Assembly (NCBI GenBank): GCA_963714055.1
Contig: OY970227.1
Coordinates: 2,790,001 to 2,854,000, forward strand
Length of the DNA stretch: 64,000 nt
Reading direction: 5' to 3'
DNA from: JACDBE01 sp963714055
Lineage (GTDB): Bacteria > Actinomycetota > Acidimicrobiia > Spongiisociales > UBA5794
The notes under the pieces were generated by a model that saw only the letters and a list, made by a program, of their open reading frames with translations, was not told the DNA's origin and did no database searches. A program made the position numbers and the translations under genes. Shown one piece after another: positions 52,234 through 61,506 of this stretch. Numbering within the stretch: the first letter of the stretch is position 1; each line of letters opens with the position of its first letter.

Positions 52234-53654
52234 TCGATCGACGGCGGTGGCGGTGTGGAGATCAGCCCGGCGTCCTCCAGGGCGATCCCCAGCTCGAGCA
52301 GGGTGTGGTCGTGGCGGCGACGCCCGATCAGCTGGATCGCCGGGGGCGGCGCACCCGGCACGTTCACCGGGGCGACCAGGGCGGGGTGGCCGGCATGGTT
52401 GACCACGGCGGTGAAGCAGCTCAGCGCCGATCGGTACCCCTCGTCGGTACCGCCGACCGGGATGGTGTCGACCCCGATGACCTTGCGCATCGCCGCCACC
52501 GCCGGGGTGATGACGGCGTCGCACCCGTCATCGAGGGCTCGGTCCAGGGCGTCGGCGACGCGCCGGCGCCACGCCAGCCCGTCGACGTAGTCGTCGAGCG
52601 TGTACTCGAGCGTGGAGGCGACCCGGTCGCCGACCTCCCTGCCATAGAGCTCCGGCTCGGCCATGTAGCGCTCGGCGTGCACCAGGGCCACCTCGGGGTA
52701 GACGGAGGCGAGGATGTTCCCGGGGTACTCGAGCTCGGGGAGGTCGAGTTCGACGACGGAGATCCCGGCTGCTGCGGCGGCGTCACGAAACCAGGTCCAC
52801 CCGGAGGCGACCGCATCGTCCAGGAGCCGGTCCACCCAAGGGTGGGGAATGCCCAGGGTGATGGAGCCCGGCGAAGGCGCCTCCCCGACCGTCCCCGGTG
52901 GTTCCACCCTCGACCAGGGGTCGGCCGGGTCGTGCCCGGCGAGGGTGGCGAACATCAAGGCGGCGTCGGTGACGGTGCGGGTGATCGGCCCGATGGTGTC
53001 CAACGAAGCCGCCAGGGGGAACACCCCGGTGGTCGGAATGGCCCCGTGGGTGACCTTGAGCCCGACGACACCACACAACGCCGCCGGGACCCTCACCGAT
53101 CCACCGGTGTCGGTGCCCAGCGCCACCGGGACCATGCCGGCGCCGACGGCGGCGGCCGACCCGCCCGACGAGCCCCCGGGCGACGTGGCGGGGTCCCAGG
53201 GGTTGCGCACCGGGCCGAACCACTCGTTCTCCGACGAGAAGCCGAAGGCGAACTCGTGGAGCCCGGTGCGTCCAACGATCACCGCCCCGGCGGCGCGGAG
53301 CCGGGCGATGACGGTGGCGTCGGAGTCGGGTGTCATCGGTGGGAATCCCGACCCGGCGGTGTTGGGCACCCCCGCCTGGTCGATCAGATCCTTGACCGCC
53401 ACCGGGACACCGGCCAGCGGGCCGGGATCCTTCCCGGAGGCGACTTCGGCGTCGACCGCGGCGGCGTCGGCGCGGGCGGCGTCGGCGATCAGGGTGAAGG
53501 CGTTGAGCGGGTCGTCGCCGATCCGGTCGAGGCAGCGGTCGATCTCGTCGACGGCGCGCCGCTGCCCGGTGCGGACGGCGGCTGCGATGGTGGCGGCGGT
53601 TTCGGGGGCGGGGTGCCCGGTCGAGCCGGTCTGGTCGCCGGTCCGGGCAGTCAT
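52218..53654 (-). CDS. Amidase signature family protein
   Basis: A 478-residue amidase signature enzyme. The catalytic lysine is in GVPVAVKDLIDQAG (about residue 86). The Ser-rich signature SPGGSSGGSAAAVGAG (about 155-170) carries the cis-Ser, and LGTDTGGSVRVPAALCGVVGLK follows with the nucleophile Ser. It hydrolyses an amide; whether it is a GatA paralogue or a catabolic amidase cannot be decided, but no gatB/gatC genes accompany it. Its last codons (LSD-stop) lie in a dispersed hairpin element. The DUF3048 gene is just upstream on the same strand. Confidence 0.9.
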   Translation of the reverse strand: MTARTGDQTGSTGHPAPETAATIAAAVRTGQRRAVDEIDRCLDRIGDDPLNAFTLIADAARADAAAVDAEVASGKDPGPLAGVPVAVKDLIDQAGVPNTAGSGFPPMTPDSDATVIARLRAAGAVIVGRTGLHEFAFGFSSENEWFGPVRNPWDPATSPGGSSGGSAAAVGAGMVPVALGTDTGGSVRVPAALCGVVGLKVTHGAIPTTGVFPLAASLDTIGPITRTVTDAALMFATLAGHDPADPWSRVEPPGTVGEAPSPGSITLGIPHPWVDRLLDDAVASGWTWFRDAAAAAGISVVELDLPELEYPGNILASVYPEVALVHAERYMAEPELYGREVGDRVASTLEYTLDDYVDGLAWRRRVADALDRALDDGCDAVITPAVAAMRKVIGVDTIPVGGTDEGYRSALSCFTAVVNHAGHPALVAPVNVPGAPPPAIQLIGRRRHDHTLLELGIALEDAGLISTPPPPSIETLSD

Positions 53655-53670
53655 CGGCGGGTGGAGGCCC

Positions 53671-54759
53671 TCACTCCCAGGTCAGCGGTTGCTCATCGGG
53701 GAACACCGATACCCAGAGATAGCCGGCGGGGAGCTCCATCGGCCGCCCGTCGGCCCTGGTCAGCGTGAAGAAGTCGGTGATCTCCTCGCGTTCCCACGTT
53801 CCCTCGACCACGGTCCCGTCGAAGAACAGCAGCGCCTCGCCGGTCCCGGTGGTCTCGGCGGCGGGGACGCACGAACCCGAGCCCGACGGGCACGAGGTGT
53901 ACTCGTTCGCCTTCAGCACGAGGAGGGTCTCGGCGGCGATCTGCTCACCGTTGCCCTCGACGTCGACCCAGCTGTGCGACTCCTCGCCGTTGAACCTCAG
54001 GTAGCGCTCGCCGTCCCAGACCCAGTTGACGTCGGGCCAGTTCCCGTCCCAGGACAGCGTCACCGTCTCGGCCGTAGCCGTTGAACGCCTCGGCTCGCCG
54101 AACTCGAACCAGGGCTGCGCCGGCGGCTCGTCGGGGAACCCGCGGGCATCGGCCACCTCACGGACACCGAGCGTGCTGCCGTACAGGGTCCGCTCGTAGG
54201 CGCGGCCGTCGGCGGGGATGCGGAAGGTGCTGGACTCGGCCTCGGTCAGGTACGGCACCCCGGCGGCGCTGATGATCGACTGGACCCAGCCCTGGCCACC
54301 GGATATCTGCAGAGTGGCGCCGAGCGGGGCGACCATCGTCGGGTCGGTGGGGCGGCCGGAGCGGATCGGGCCGACGTACTCGGAGTCGGTGCCGTGGAAG
54401 AGGGCGATGAACCGGGTGATGCCCCCTTCGACCAGGATCTCGACGACGGACTCGGCTTCCTGCAACCCGGATTGGGGCCGGGCGTCGGGGTGGTTGTCGA
54501 TCTTCATGGCGACCACGCGACGGTCCAGGTCGGCGCCCACCTCGAGGGGGGCCCCGTTGAGCATCGAGGTCGGTCCTACCGCCTCGGTGGTCGTCGTCGG
54601 CGGCACCGTGGTGGTGGTCGAGGTGCTGGTCGAAGACGTGGACGTGCTGGTGGTGGTGGTCGAGGCCGCCTCTTCGTCCCCGCCGCAGGCACCGGCGAGC
54701 AGAACGAGGGCGAGCACGACGAGGGCGAGCGCGATCAAGGGCAGGCGCGAAGTTCTCAC
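53671..54759 (-). CDS. DUF3048 (YerB-like) lipoprotein
   Basis: A 362-residue predicted lipoprotein. The signal has LVLLAGACGGD with the lipid cysteine near residue 25, followed by a Thr/Ser-rich linker of about 30 residues. The DUF3048 region has VVAMKIDNHPDARPQSGLQEAESVVEILVEGGITRF and FHGTDSEYVGPIRSGRPTD. The function is unknown; DUF3048 proteins are extracytoplasmic. GTG 54759 follows a minus-strand TACACT by nine bases, so a near-leaderless start is inferred. The longer frame up to 54801 would start in a repeat element. Confidence 0.88.
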   Translation of the reverse strand: MRTSRLPLIALALVVLALVLLAGACGGDEEAASTTTTSTSTSSTSTSTTTTVPPTTTTEAVGPTSMLNGAPLEVGADLDRRVVAMKIDNHPDARPQSGLQEAESVVEILVEGGITRFIALFHGTDSEYVGPIRSGRPTDPTMVAPLGATLQISGGQGWVQSIISAAGVPYLTEAESSTFRIPADGRAYERTLYGSTLGVREVADARGFPDEPPAQPWFEFGEPRRSTATAETVTLSWDGNWPDVNWVWDGERYLRFNGEESHSWVDVEGNGEQIAAETLLVLKANEYTSCPSGSGSCVPAAETTGTGEALLFFDGTVVEGTWEREEITDFFTLTRADGRPMELPAGYLWVSVFPDEQPLTWE

Positions 54760-54795
54760 GGTGGCGGGAGTGTAACCCCGACCGGGACCTACCCG

Positions 54796-54884
54796 ACTCA
54801 TGGCTCTTCGGCTGGCGCCTCATCGCGTTGCGATGGGGGACCCCCAGCCCCCATCGCCGAGTCTCCGCCTGCCGGCGTAGCCTC
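54796..54884. repeat. About 90 bp dispersed repeat, copy 1
   Basis: This element starts at GACTCATGGCTCTTCGGC and ends near CCGGCGTAGCCTC. It contains a perfect 10 bp stem, GCGATGGGGG (54830-54839) with CCCCCATCGC (54848-54857). It lies between the divergent DUF3048 and methyltransferase genes. Two more copies stand in tandem at 60367-60549. The conserved parts are CATGGCTCTTCG, CTCATCGCG, the CCCCCATCGCCGA block and CCGGCGGCGTAGC. Confidence 0.75.
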
Positions 54885-54959
54885 TGTTCTCCGGTAGCGT
54901 CGGCGGACCGGGACAGCCCGGGGGCCCTTGGGAGATGGCGAATCGATGGATGCGAGCAC

Positions 54960-55592
54960 GTGAGCTGGACCCCGCCGACACCCGAGGAGCGCCGCGCCTA
55001 CTGGGACGAGCGCTTCGGGACGGACCGGACGGTCTTCGGTGTCGAGCCCAACCGGTTCGTCGCCGAGCACCTCGCCGGCCTCCCGCCCGGGATGGTGCTC
55101 GACCTCGGCGCCGGCCAAGGCCGGAATGCCGTGTGGTTGGCAGCCCAGGGCCACCGGGTGACCGCGGTCGACCTCTCCCCGGTTGCAGGGGACCAGACGA
55201 GGGAGGCAGCGGTCGCCGCCGGGGTCGACGTCGAGGTGGTCACCGCAGACCTGACCGCCTGGCAGCCGCCTCCCGCCAGGTTCGACCTGGTGCTGCTGTC
55301 GTACCTGCAGCTGGTCGCCGAGCAGCGCATCGTCGTCCACGCCGCCGCCGTGGACGCCCTCGCCCCCGGGGGCATGCTGTTCCTGGTCGCCCATCACGCC
55401 GACAACCTCGAGCACGGTGTGGGCGGCCCCCAGATCGCCGAGGTGCTCTACACCGAGGCCGACCTGGCCACCGACTTCGCCTCACTCGAGATCGTCACGC
55501 TCCAGCGGGTGCTGCGACCCGCCACCACCGCCGCCGGTGTCCCCGGGGAGGCCATCGACGTCTTGGTGGTTGGTCGTCGTTCGCAGTCCTAG
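54960..55592 (+). CDS. SAM-dependent class I methyltransferase
   Basis: A 210-residue methyltransferase. Motif I is MVLDLGAGQGRNAVWLAAQGHRVTAVDLS (about residues 42-70), a pattern common in TehB/UbiE-like proteins. FDLVLLSYLQLVAE and the ALAPGGMLFLVAHH strand follow. The N-terminus (WTPPTPEERRAYWDERFGTDRTVFGVEPNRFVAE) is typical of the small tellurite-resistance-like methyltransferases. The substrate is unknown. GTG 54960 is chosen because family similarity begins just after it; no clear ribosome site is seen. It ends just before the double-hairpin array. Confidence 0.85.
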   Translation: MSWTPPTPEERRAYWDERFGTDRTVFGVEPNRFVAEHLAGLPPGMVLDLGAGQGRNAVWLAAQGHRVTAVDLSPVAGDQTREAAVAAGVDVEVVTADLTAWQPPPARFDLVLLSYLQLVAEQRIVVHAAAVDALAPGGMLFLVAHHADNLEHGVGGPQIAEVLYTEADLATDFASLEIVTLQRVLRPATTAAGVPGEAIDVLVVGRRSQS

Positions 55593-55596
55593 CTCG

Positions 55597-55791
55597 CTGG
55601 ACACACCCGGCGAGCAGAGCTCGCCTCCTCGCACAGATGGGGCCCCTACCCCATCGTGCGACTGGACATTCCCGGCGAGCAGAGCTCGCCTCCTCGCACA
55701 GATGGGGCCCCTACCCCATCGTGCGCTGGACACTTACCCGGCGAGCAGAGCTCGCCTCCTCGCACAGATGGGGCCCCTACCCCATCGTGCG
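55597..55791. repeat. Three-unit tandem array of double-hairpin repeats
   Basis: A 55 bp core occurs at 55606-55660, 55671-55725 and 55737-55791, preceded each time by CTGGACA-like spacers (period 65-66 bp). Each core contains two hairpins: GGCGAGC-AGA-GCTCGCC, and CGCAC(A)GATGGGG-CCCCTA-CCCCATCGTGCG. The array fills the convergent gap between the methyltransferase and the sodX-like gene. It encodes no plausible protein. Confidence 0.88.
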
Positions 55792-55814
55792 CTGTAGCCG
55801 GCTGCGCCATCCTC

Positions 55815-56231
55815 CTACTTCGAGCGGCGACGGCCGTACCTGAAGAGGACCCGCCAGGCGAGGGATTCCACCAGGGTGGGCCCGGTGGCGCGCGAGTCGC
55901 CCGACGACGACACGCGGTCGTCGCCGAGCACGAAGACGTGGCCTGCCGGGATCAGCCAGGACCCGTCGGGCGTGGTCGGCCCCCGGCCCCACCGGTCGGC
56001 CTCAGGTCGGCCGTTGACCACGACCCGCCCGTCGGTGACGGTCAAGGTCTCACCCGACAACCCGATGACCCGTTTGACCAGGTCGCGACCGGGTTGCTCG
56101 GGGTCGGCGAAGATCACGATGTCGCCGCGACGCGGTGGGCGCCGTGCCGCCACCGCCACCACGTAGTCGCCAGGAGAGAGCGCCGGCCTCATCGAGCGCT
56201 CGGCGATCTCGTAGCGTCGGATCCAGGGCAT
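55815..56231 (-). CDS. S26-family peptidase, candidate nickel-SOD maturation protease (SodX-like)
   Basis: A 138-residue signal-peptidase-like protein. The catalytic serine is in ERSMRPALSPGDYVV (Ser13), the lysine in DLVKRVIGLSGE (Lys53), and the C-terminal GDDRVSSSGDSRATGP motif closes the fold. It lacks the N-terminal membrane anchor of LepB, as expected for the small SodX-type peptidase that removes the NiSOD propeptide. It is divergent from sodN, 152 bp between starts, which supports this assignment. A minus-strand TACACT nine bases before its ATG indicates a near-leaderless transcript. Confidence 0.85.
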   Translation of the reverse strand: MPWIRRYEIAERSMRPALSPGDYVVAVAARRPPRRGDIVIFADPEQPGRDLVKRVIGLSGETLTVTDGRVVVNGRPEADRWGRGPTTPDGSWLIPAGHVFVLGDDRVSSSGDSRATGPTLVESLAWRVLFRYGRRRSK

Positions 56232-56240
56232 CGGCGGGGG

Positions 56241-56246
56241 AGTGTA
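56241..56246 (-). promoter_or_regulatory. TACACT -10 element of the sodX-like gene
   Basis: TACACT on the minus strand lies nine bases before the ATG of the sodX-like gene. This matches the spacing found before the DUF3048 gene. The transcript would have almost no leader. Confidence 0.6.
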
Positions 56247-56260
56247 AGGGTTGGTCCCGG

Positions 56261-56330
56261 GTGGTCGGGGTGGGTGGCAATACGTGGTCGGGGTGGGTGG
56301 CAATACGCGGTCGGGGTGGGTTGGCGAATA
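56261..56330. repeat. Three 23 bp direct repeats in the sodX-sodN divergent promoter region
   Basis: GTGGTCGGGGTGGGTGGCAATAC occurs exactly at 56261-56283 and 56284-56306. A third degenerate copy (GCGGTCGGGGTGGGTTGGCGAATA) follows at 56307-56330. The array stands immediately upstream of a TATCGT element (56342-56347) and 54-123 bp before the sodN start. It could bind a regulator such as a nickel or metal sensor, which is inference. Confidence 0.75.
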
Positions 56331-56383
56331 GCCGGTTGGGGTATCGTCAGCGGGACGTGCCGAAACCATCGAGGAGGTACCCC

Positions 56384-56803
56384 GTGGGTCTGTTCCAACC
56401 GAGCCGGATCGCCTACGCCCACTGCGACCTGTTCTGCGGGGTCTACGACCCGGCGCAGGCGAAGATCGAGGCGATGTCGGTGTTCAAGGCAGCCCAGAAG
56501 TACCAGGACTCCGACGACGAGGTCTTCCGGGCCAGGGCCATCGCCATCAAGGAGGAGCGCGCCGAGCTCGTCAAGCACCACCTCTCGGTGCTGTGGACCG
56601 ACTTCTTCACGGCCGAACATCGCCAGGAGTTCCCCCAGCTCGATGACCTGTTCTGGCGGGCCATCCTCCAGGCGGGCAACGCCAAGAAGTCGGTCGACCC
56701 GGCCGACGGGCAGAAGCTGCTCGACCTGATCGAGGAGATCGCGGACATCTTCTGGCAGACCGCCAAGGCCAAGGACGCCGGGGTCTACCCCCCGTCGGTC
56801 TGA
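56384..56803 (+). CDS. sodN: Nickel-containing superoxide dismutase
   Basis: A 139-residue NiSOD precursor. A 12-residue propeptide (MGLFQPSRIAYA) precedes the nickel hook HCDLFCGVYDPAQAKIEA (His13, Cys14 and Cys18 of the precursor; His1, Cys2, Cys6 after cleavage). The helical bundle follows (IKEERAELVKHHLSVLWTDFF, DLIEEIADIFWQT). It dismutates superoxide in the cytoplasm as a hexamer. Position 5 of the mature enzyme is Phe where Pro is usual. GTG 56384 follows GAGGAGG by six bases. Cleavage is presumably done by the divergent SodX-like peptidase. Confidence 0.95.
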   Translation: MGLFQPSRIAYAHCDLFCGVYDPAQAKIEAMSVFKAAQKYQDSDDEVFRARAIAIKEERAELVKHHLSVLWTDFFTAEHRQEFPQLDDLFWRAILQAGNAKKSVDPADGQKLLDLIEEIADIFWQTAKAKDAGVYPPSV

Positions 56804-56820
56804 CCAACGCTCATTCGTCG

Positions 56821-56868
56821 AACTTTGAGCGATTGAAGCCGTGTGGTGTAGTCAATCGCTCAAAGGTT
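56821..56868. repeat. Dispersed 48 bp hairpin element, copy 2
   Basis: AACTTTGAGCGATTGAAG, loop CCGTGTGGTGT, then AGTCAATCGCTCAAAGGTT. The core arms CTTTGAGCGATTGA and TCAATCGCTCAAAG pair perfectly over 14 bp. It lies between the convergent 3' ends of sodN and the nitrilase gene and contains the nitrilase stop codon. It is a close relative of the element at 52187-52233. Confidence 0.8.
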
Positions 56869-57845
56869 TCATCTCGGGGGCGGGGTCGTCGCCGACGAGC
56901 GTCACGGCCTGTCGGCGTCGGGTGTCGACCGACAGTTGAAAGACGTCGGGTCGGTTGTAGTGGCCGACAGGGTCGAAGAGGCGTCGGGCTGAGTCGACCT
57001 GAGACGGGTCGATCTCGGCGGTCAGGATGCCTTCCTCGTGGCGCAGCGGCCCGGCGACGATCTCCCCGTTGGGGTTGCAGATGACGCTGTTCCCGGGCTC
57101 GACCCACTGGGCCTCGCCATCCGGGTCGTCGTCCTCGAGCACCCTCCACACCCGGTCGCGATCGGGGAAGTCGGCCGGGATCTGGTCGACGTGGACACAC
57201 GGGTTGACCCCGACCACCCAGACCCGACCCTCCCTGGCGATGTGGCGCATGGTGGCGATCCAACCGTCGCCGCGGGCGAGGGTGGGCGCCACCCAGACCT
57301 GCACGCCTTGGGCGTACAGGTGGAACCGGGCGAGTGGCATGTAGTTCTCCCAGCAGATGAGCCCACCCAGGCGCCCCAGGTCGGTCTGCACCACGTTGAG
57401 CGTCGAGCCGTCGCCCATCCCCCACACGGTGCGCTCCGAGCCGGTGGGCATCAGCTTGCGGTGCTTCTCCAGCAGGCGGCCGTCGGGGCCGAAGTACAGC
57501 AACGTGTTGAAGATCGTCGACCCGTGCTGTTCCCGTTCGTCGACTCCCATCACCACGTATGCGCCGGCCGCCCGGGCGGCGGCGCCGATACGGTCGGTGG
57601 TCGGGCCCGGGGACGACGACCGCCTGGTCGACCAGCCTGGCGAACCATGCTTCGTCGCCGTCCCAGATCGGCACGCTGTCGATCCAGATCGGCGTTCCCG
57701 GCACGAACGCCTCCGGGAACACGATCAACTCCGCCCCCGCCGCCGCGGATTCGTCGATCAGCGCCTCGACCTTGCGGGTCGTGGCTTCGCGGTCCATCAG
57801 CACGTACGCCGCCTGCACCGCCGCCACCGTGAACGTCCGAGCCAC
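56852..57845 (-). CDS. Nitrilase family protein (one frameshift)
   Basis: A carbon-nitrogen hydrolase of about 330 residues when repaired. The catalytic Glu is in ELIVFPEAFVPGTPIW, the Lys in KHRKLMPTGSERTVWG and the Cys in GGLICWENYMPLARFHLY, which is typical of true nitrilases and cyanide hydratases. The frame breaks near 57605, where one extra G in the stretch after VVVPGP displaces the sequence before MVMGVDEREQ. Length is one more than a multiple of three. GTG 57845 has GAGGAGG upstream; the longer frame to 57863 would place this motif inside the gene. Its end (PLSD-stop) lies in a repeat element. Confidence 0.88.
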
Positions 57846-57918
57846 CGCGACCTCCTCTGCCACCGCCGAAACAGGATCGTAGATCGCTGTTCGACGGTCG
57901 CCCGGCGCCCGAGGGCGA

Positions 57919-59528
57919 TCACCGCTCCAGGTTCGGCTCCGGCGTCACCGTGGGGTCAGATGAGCCGATCACCGGCCCGGGCCCCATCCGGTCGTGGAGC
58001 ACGCTGCCACCTGCGAAGGCGACGGCGGCGAAGGCGGCGGTGCCGGCGAGCACGACCACCAGCCCGGCCCACCACCCGTCGCCGATGGTCGAGGCCACCA
58101 GCCAGGAAACGGCGTAGGCGGCGAGCGACCCGGCGATCACCAGAGGCAGGCTCCGCAGCGGCCCGGCGAGCATCGGTCCCACCCGGCCCGGCTCACCCAC
58201 CCGGCGGTACCACGCCACCCCGAGGGCCACCGTGTAGAGGGTGAGGATCACCGATGACGCCCCGGCGACGCCGAGCAGGCCCCAGCGATCCTGCATCAGG
58301 ATGAAGAGCGGCACGGCGACGACAGAGGCGATGGTGCCGATCACCACCGGGGTCCACATTTCGCGTCGGGCGTAGAAGCCGCGGCTGATGATCTGGAGCG
58401 CCCCCCACACCGGGATGGCGAGGCCATAGACCACCAGCGCCGAGGCGGTGGCCACCGTGTCGTCGGGGGTGAACGAGCCTCGCTGGAAGAGGGTGCGGAT
58501 CACCGGCTGGCTGAGGGCGATGGTGAGCCCGGTGGCGCCGAGCGACAGCACGATCAGGGTGCGCATGGTGCGGTCCACCGAATCGGCCAGGTCCCGCATC
58601 CGGCCCTCCGCGAAGAGTCTGGCCAGGAATGGGAAGGCGGCCACCCCGGCCGCCTGGCCGAGCACCCCCACCGGGACAAGCATCGTGCGTCTGGCGTACT
58701 GGAGGTGGGTCTGGGCCGCCTCGCCGGCCTGGTTGCCGAACACGCTCATGAAGGTCTCGTCGAGCACGACGATGGACTGGCCGATCATCAGCGGCAGGGC
58801 GAGGACGAGGTACTCGAGGACGGCAGGGTGGCGCCACGGGGTTCCCGGCCGCCGCCGCATCCCCACGCGCGCTGGCTCCCCACCATTGGAGGGCGAAGTT
58901 GCCGACGAAGGCGCCGACCACCGCTCCCCAGATGAACCCTTCGGGAGACGCCGGGTCGCCGGTCACCACCGGGTAGAGCAGCCCGCCGAGGATGATCCCC
59001 AGGTTGTAGGCGATGGGGGCGAGTGGTGGGGACGACGAACCGGCCCTTGGCGTACTGCACGGCGGAGAACAGCGCCCCCACCACGAAGAAGATCTGGGCC
59101 GGAAGCACGATGCGGGTCAACCGGATCGCCTCGGCGAGTTGCTCGGGCGAGAAGTCGGGGAACAGCCAATCCATCACCGCCGGGGTCGCCCACCACCCGA
59201 TCACCACGAAGGCGGTGATGGCGATGGCCAGCGGGCGGACGATGGCGGTGAGCGCCGTCCATCCGCCTTCCTCGTCGTCGTCGGCCAGGTAGCGGGCGAA
59301 GATGGGGATGAAGGTGATCGACAGGAAGCCGCCGGCCAGCAGGTAGTTGAGGAAGTCGGGGAGGCGGAAGGCGGCGACGTAGACGTCGGTGTCGCCCGAT
59401 GCGCCCAGCATCCCGGCGAAGACGATGTCCCGGACCTGGCCGAGCAGCCGGGAGATGAGCACCCCGCCCGAGACGATGAGGGCGGCGATCCCGACCCGGC
59501 GCTGGATGCGGTCGAGGCCTTCGGTCAC
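57919..59528 (-). CDS. murJ: Lipid II flippase MurJ (MviN family) (two frameshifts)
   Basis: A MATE-like membrane protein of about 536 residues with some 14 hydrophobic helices. The N-terminus has SGGVLISRLLGQVRDIVFAGMLGASGDTDVYVAAFRLPDFLNYLLAGGFLSITFIPIF, which is diagnostic of MviN/MurJ. The middle has ETFMSVFGNQAGEAAQTHLQYARR, and the C-terminal ALQIISRGFYARREMWTPV is also typical. It moves lipid II across the membrane for peptidoglycan synthesis. Frame breaks near 59026 (before LAPIAYNLGIILGG in the family) and near 58868 divide the gene in three. GTG 59528 is preceded by TAGCGT six bases away. It is the last gene of a minus-strand run. Confidence 0.9.
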
Positions 59529-59590
59529 GGTCGGACGCTAGTTGCCGACCCCTGTTCCGCCCGGGAGTGAGGTCTGGTGGCTCTCGGCGA

Positions 59591-60365
59591 TCACACGTTG
59601 TCGCGGCGGGCCAGCAGCCAGGTGGTGACCGCGGTGCCGAGGGCGAGGATCGACCAGGGCCTTGAGCGGCGGCGCCACCGGCGCCGGCGGCGACATTGCT
59701 CGGCGTGAAGTCGCCCACCACGGCCTCGAACTCGACCGGCGCCAGCCCGGCGAAGGCGCTCAGCCCGATCCGCCACGGCGAGGTGGCGGAGAGGCCGGGC
59801 AGCGTGCCCACCACCGCCGTCTCCCAGATGAACACGTATGCAAGGCCGATCAGCGTCGCCTTCTCGAAGGCGTAGCCGAGCGGGACGAACAGGCCCACGT
59901 AGGCAGCCGTCCCCACCAGCCCGCCGACCAGGACGGGGAGCCAGCCACTCGAAGCCACCTCCGCGGAACGCCATCACCAGGTTGACGGCGACGGCGCCGA
60001 GACCGACCACCGCCGACGGCCGCGGCGAAGGCGCCGAGCATCTTGGCGACGGCGATCCGGCTCCGGCTCACCGGGCGGAGCACGAGGAAGGACAAGGTCT
60101 CCTCCCGGCGCTCCTCGCCGAGGCTGGACGAGGCGAGCACCAAGGCGGTGATCGGCACCACCAGGGCGAAGTACATGCCGCTCACGATGCCGACGAACGC
60201 GTCGGTGCGACCGGCGTCGTTGGTGCGGGCGGCGGCGAAGAAGAGCACCACTGCCGGGGCGAGGGCGAGCAGTCCGAGCATGATGAAGCGGCGCACCCCG
60301 AGGACCTGGCGCACGGTCATGGTGGCGATGGCGCGGGTGATGCCGGTTTGGCTGCCGGCCGTCAT
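59591..60365 (-). CDS. ABC-2 type transporter permease (several frameshifts)
   Basis: A membrane permease of about 258 residues. It begins TAGSQTGITRAIATMTVRQVLGVRRF and continues with LGLLALAPAVVLFFAAARTND, MYFALVVPITALVLASSSLGEERREETLSFLVLRPVSRSRIAVAKML. This is the classic ABC-2 permease layout in which an EGT-like element (EERREETLSFLVLRPVSR) follows helix 2. Frame breaks near 60015, 59955 and 59660 scatter the rest over three frames, ending LALGTAVTTWLLARRDNV. It pairs with the ATPase just upstream. Substrate unknown. Two repeat copies separate it from that ATPase. Confidence 0.72.
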
Positions 60366-60366
60366 A

Positions 60367-60548
60367 GCTGTCTCATGGCTCTTCGCCTGACGGCTCATCG
60401 CGGTGCGATGCGGGCCCCTGCCCCCATCGCCGAATCTCCGCCGGCGGCGTAGCTTCGCTGTCTCATGGCTCTCCGCCTGACGGCTCATCGCGCTGCGCTG
60501 CGGAACCCCCGCCCCCATCGCCGAATCTCCGCCGGCGGCGTAGCTTCG

Positions 60549-60549
<1 letters not shown>
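60367..60549. repeat. About 90 bp dispersed repeat, copies 2 and 3 in tandem
   Basis: Two copies begin with TCTCATGGCTC at 60371 and 60461, exactly 90 bp apart, and end with GGCGGCGTAGCTTCGCT. They are related to the element at 54796-54884. Read on the minus strand they keep an open frame (30 codons per unit), so the upstream ATPase reading frame runs through them into the permease without a stop. Confidence 0.8.

Positions 60550-61502
<953 letters not shown>

Positions 61503-61506
<4 letters not shown>

Noticed and set aside
55597..55791. CRISPR array
   Set aside because: Repeats are 55 bp with 10-11 bp spacers that are themselves similar. There are only three units and no cas gene, so the layout does not fit a CRISPR array.
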